NCBI GenBank assembly: GCA_016867115.1
Contig: VGKG01000006.1
Span: 1 to 61,093, forward strand
DNA length: 61,093 bases
Reading direction: 5' to 3'
From: Candidatus Omnitrophota bacterium
Lineage (GTDB): Bacteria > Omnitrophota > Gorgyraeia > Gygaellales > Profunditerraquicolaceae
Numbering within the stretch: position 1 is the stretch's first letter
The DNA itself: not shown here
Content: more notes on this DNA, generated by a model
Told to the model about the DNA's origin: nothing
Database searches by the model: none
Seen by the model: the letters and a program-made list of their open reading frames with translations, nothing else

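Noticed and set aside
57100-61093. CRISPR-like array
   Set aside because: The repeats are 225-231 bases long, have no unique spacers and code for protein in one frame.
1-61093. tRNA, rRNA or replication-origin features
   Set aside because: None seen. No cloverleaf-like sequence, rRNA segment or DnaA-box cluster was noticed by eye.

Overview
The window looks like a chromosomal segment of a Gram-negative bacterium, most plausibly a member of Omnitrophota (candidate phylum OP3) or a close relative. The reasons are a coding frame that stays open for more than 49 kb, a large multi-domain surface-protein style, a Flp/Tad-like pilin with an N-terminal tail typical of that group, and a scatter of short palindromic repeats with a REP-associated transposase. 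Giant open reading frames are known from Omnitrophota. The assignment is an inference from gene style, not from a marker gene. All genes that I accept lie on the + strand.

Layout. (1) Positions 1-6990 hold a tight four-gene run: a TadE/TadG-like membrane protein cut by the window edge, a secreted two-module protein, a Flp-type pilin-like protein and a 1286-residue secreted protein. Spacings are very short or overlapping, so this looks like one operon for a pilus-like or surface structure. (2) Positions 6991-7183 are a strongly structured leader with a possible pseudoknot, a 12-bp hairpin with a T tract, and a competing hairpin near the ribosome binding site. (3) Positions 7184-8827 encode a secreted protein whose N-terminal part is paralogous to the start of the giant protein. 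(4) Positions 8830-11250 are a mobile-element patch: a REP-associated tyrosine transposase framed by inverted GGGACGGTTCT sequences, a small Cys-rich reading frame, a broken and an intact ORF6N-domain gene with near-identical 125-bp tails, and short repeats. (5) Positions 11267-11613 are the control region of the giant gene: a near-consensus sigma-70 promoter, a c-di-GMP-I (GEMM-I) riboswitch aptamer and an intrinsic terminator. (6) From 11614 to the end of the window, one uninterrupted reading frame of at least 16,493 codons runs off the edge.

The giant protein begins with an extended signal peptide and a C39-peptidase-like domain. A long beta-rich part and a hydrophobic region follow. Next come a GT4 glycosyltransferase, a transglutaminase-like domain, a low-complexity linker, a PEP-utilising enzyme I-like module, a JAMM/MPN-type module, an M15/DUF5715-like peptidase module, a SEC-C zinc motif and an M48-like HEIAH membrane peptidase module. 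The last third has about 7 kb of helical/coiled-coil sequence, a beta-barrel-like part and at least eighteen 76-residue tandem repeats with a calcium-loop-like DxNxNG motif. The mix of peptidases with peptidoglycan-type folds suggests a surface machine for contact with, or lysis of, other cells. This is inferred.

The most unusual points are these. The giant gene sits behind a c-di-GMP riboswitch. Its linkers carry in-frame palindromic elements, including an identical 32-bp palindrome 10.5 kb apart. A pair of small paralogous genes, each with its own good ribosome binding site, lies in another frame inside one linker while the giant frame stays open as Ser/Thr-rich sequence. The ORF6N genes carry a palindrome at the same place with different arm sequences.
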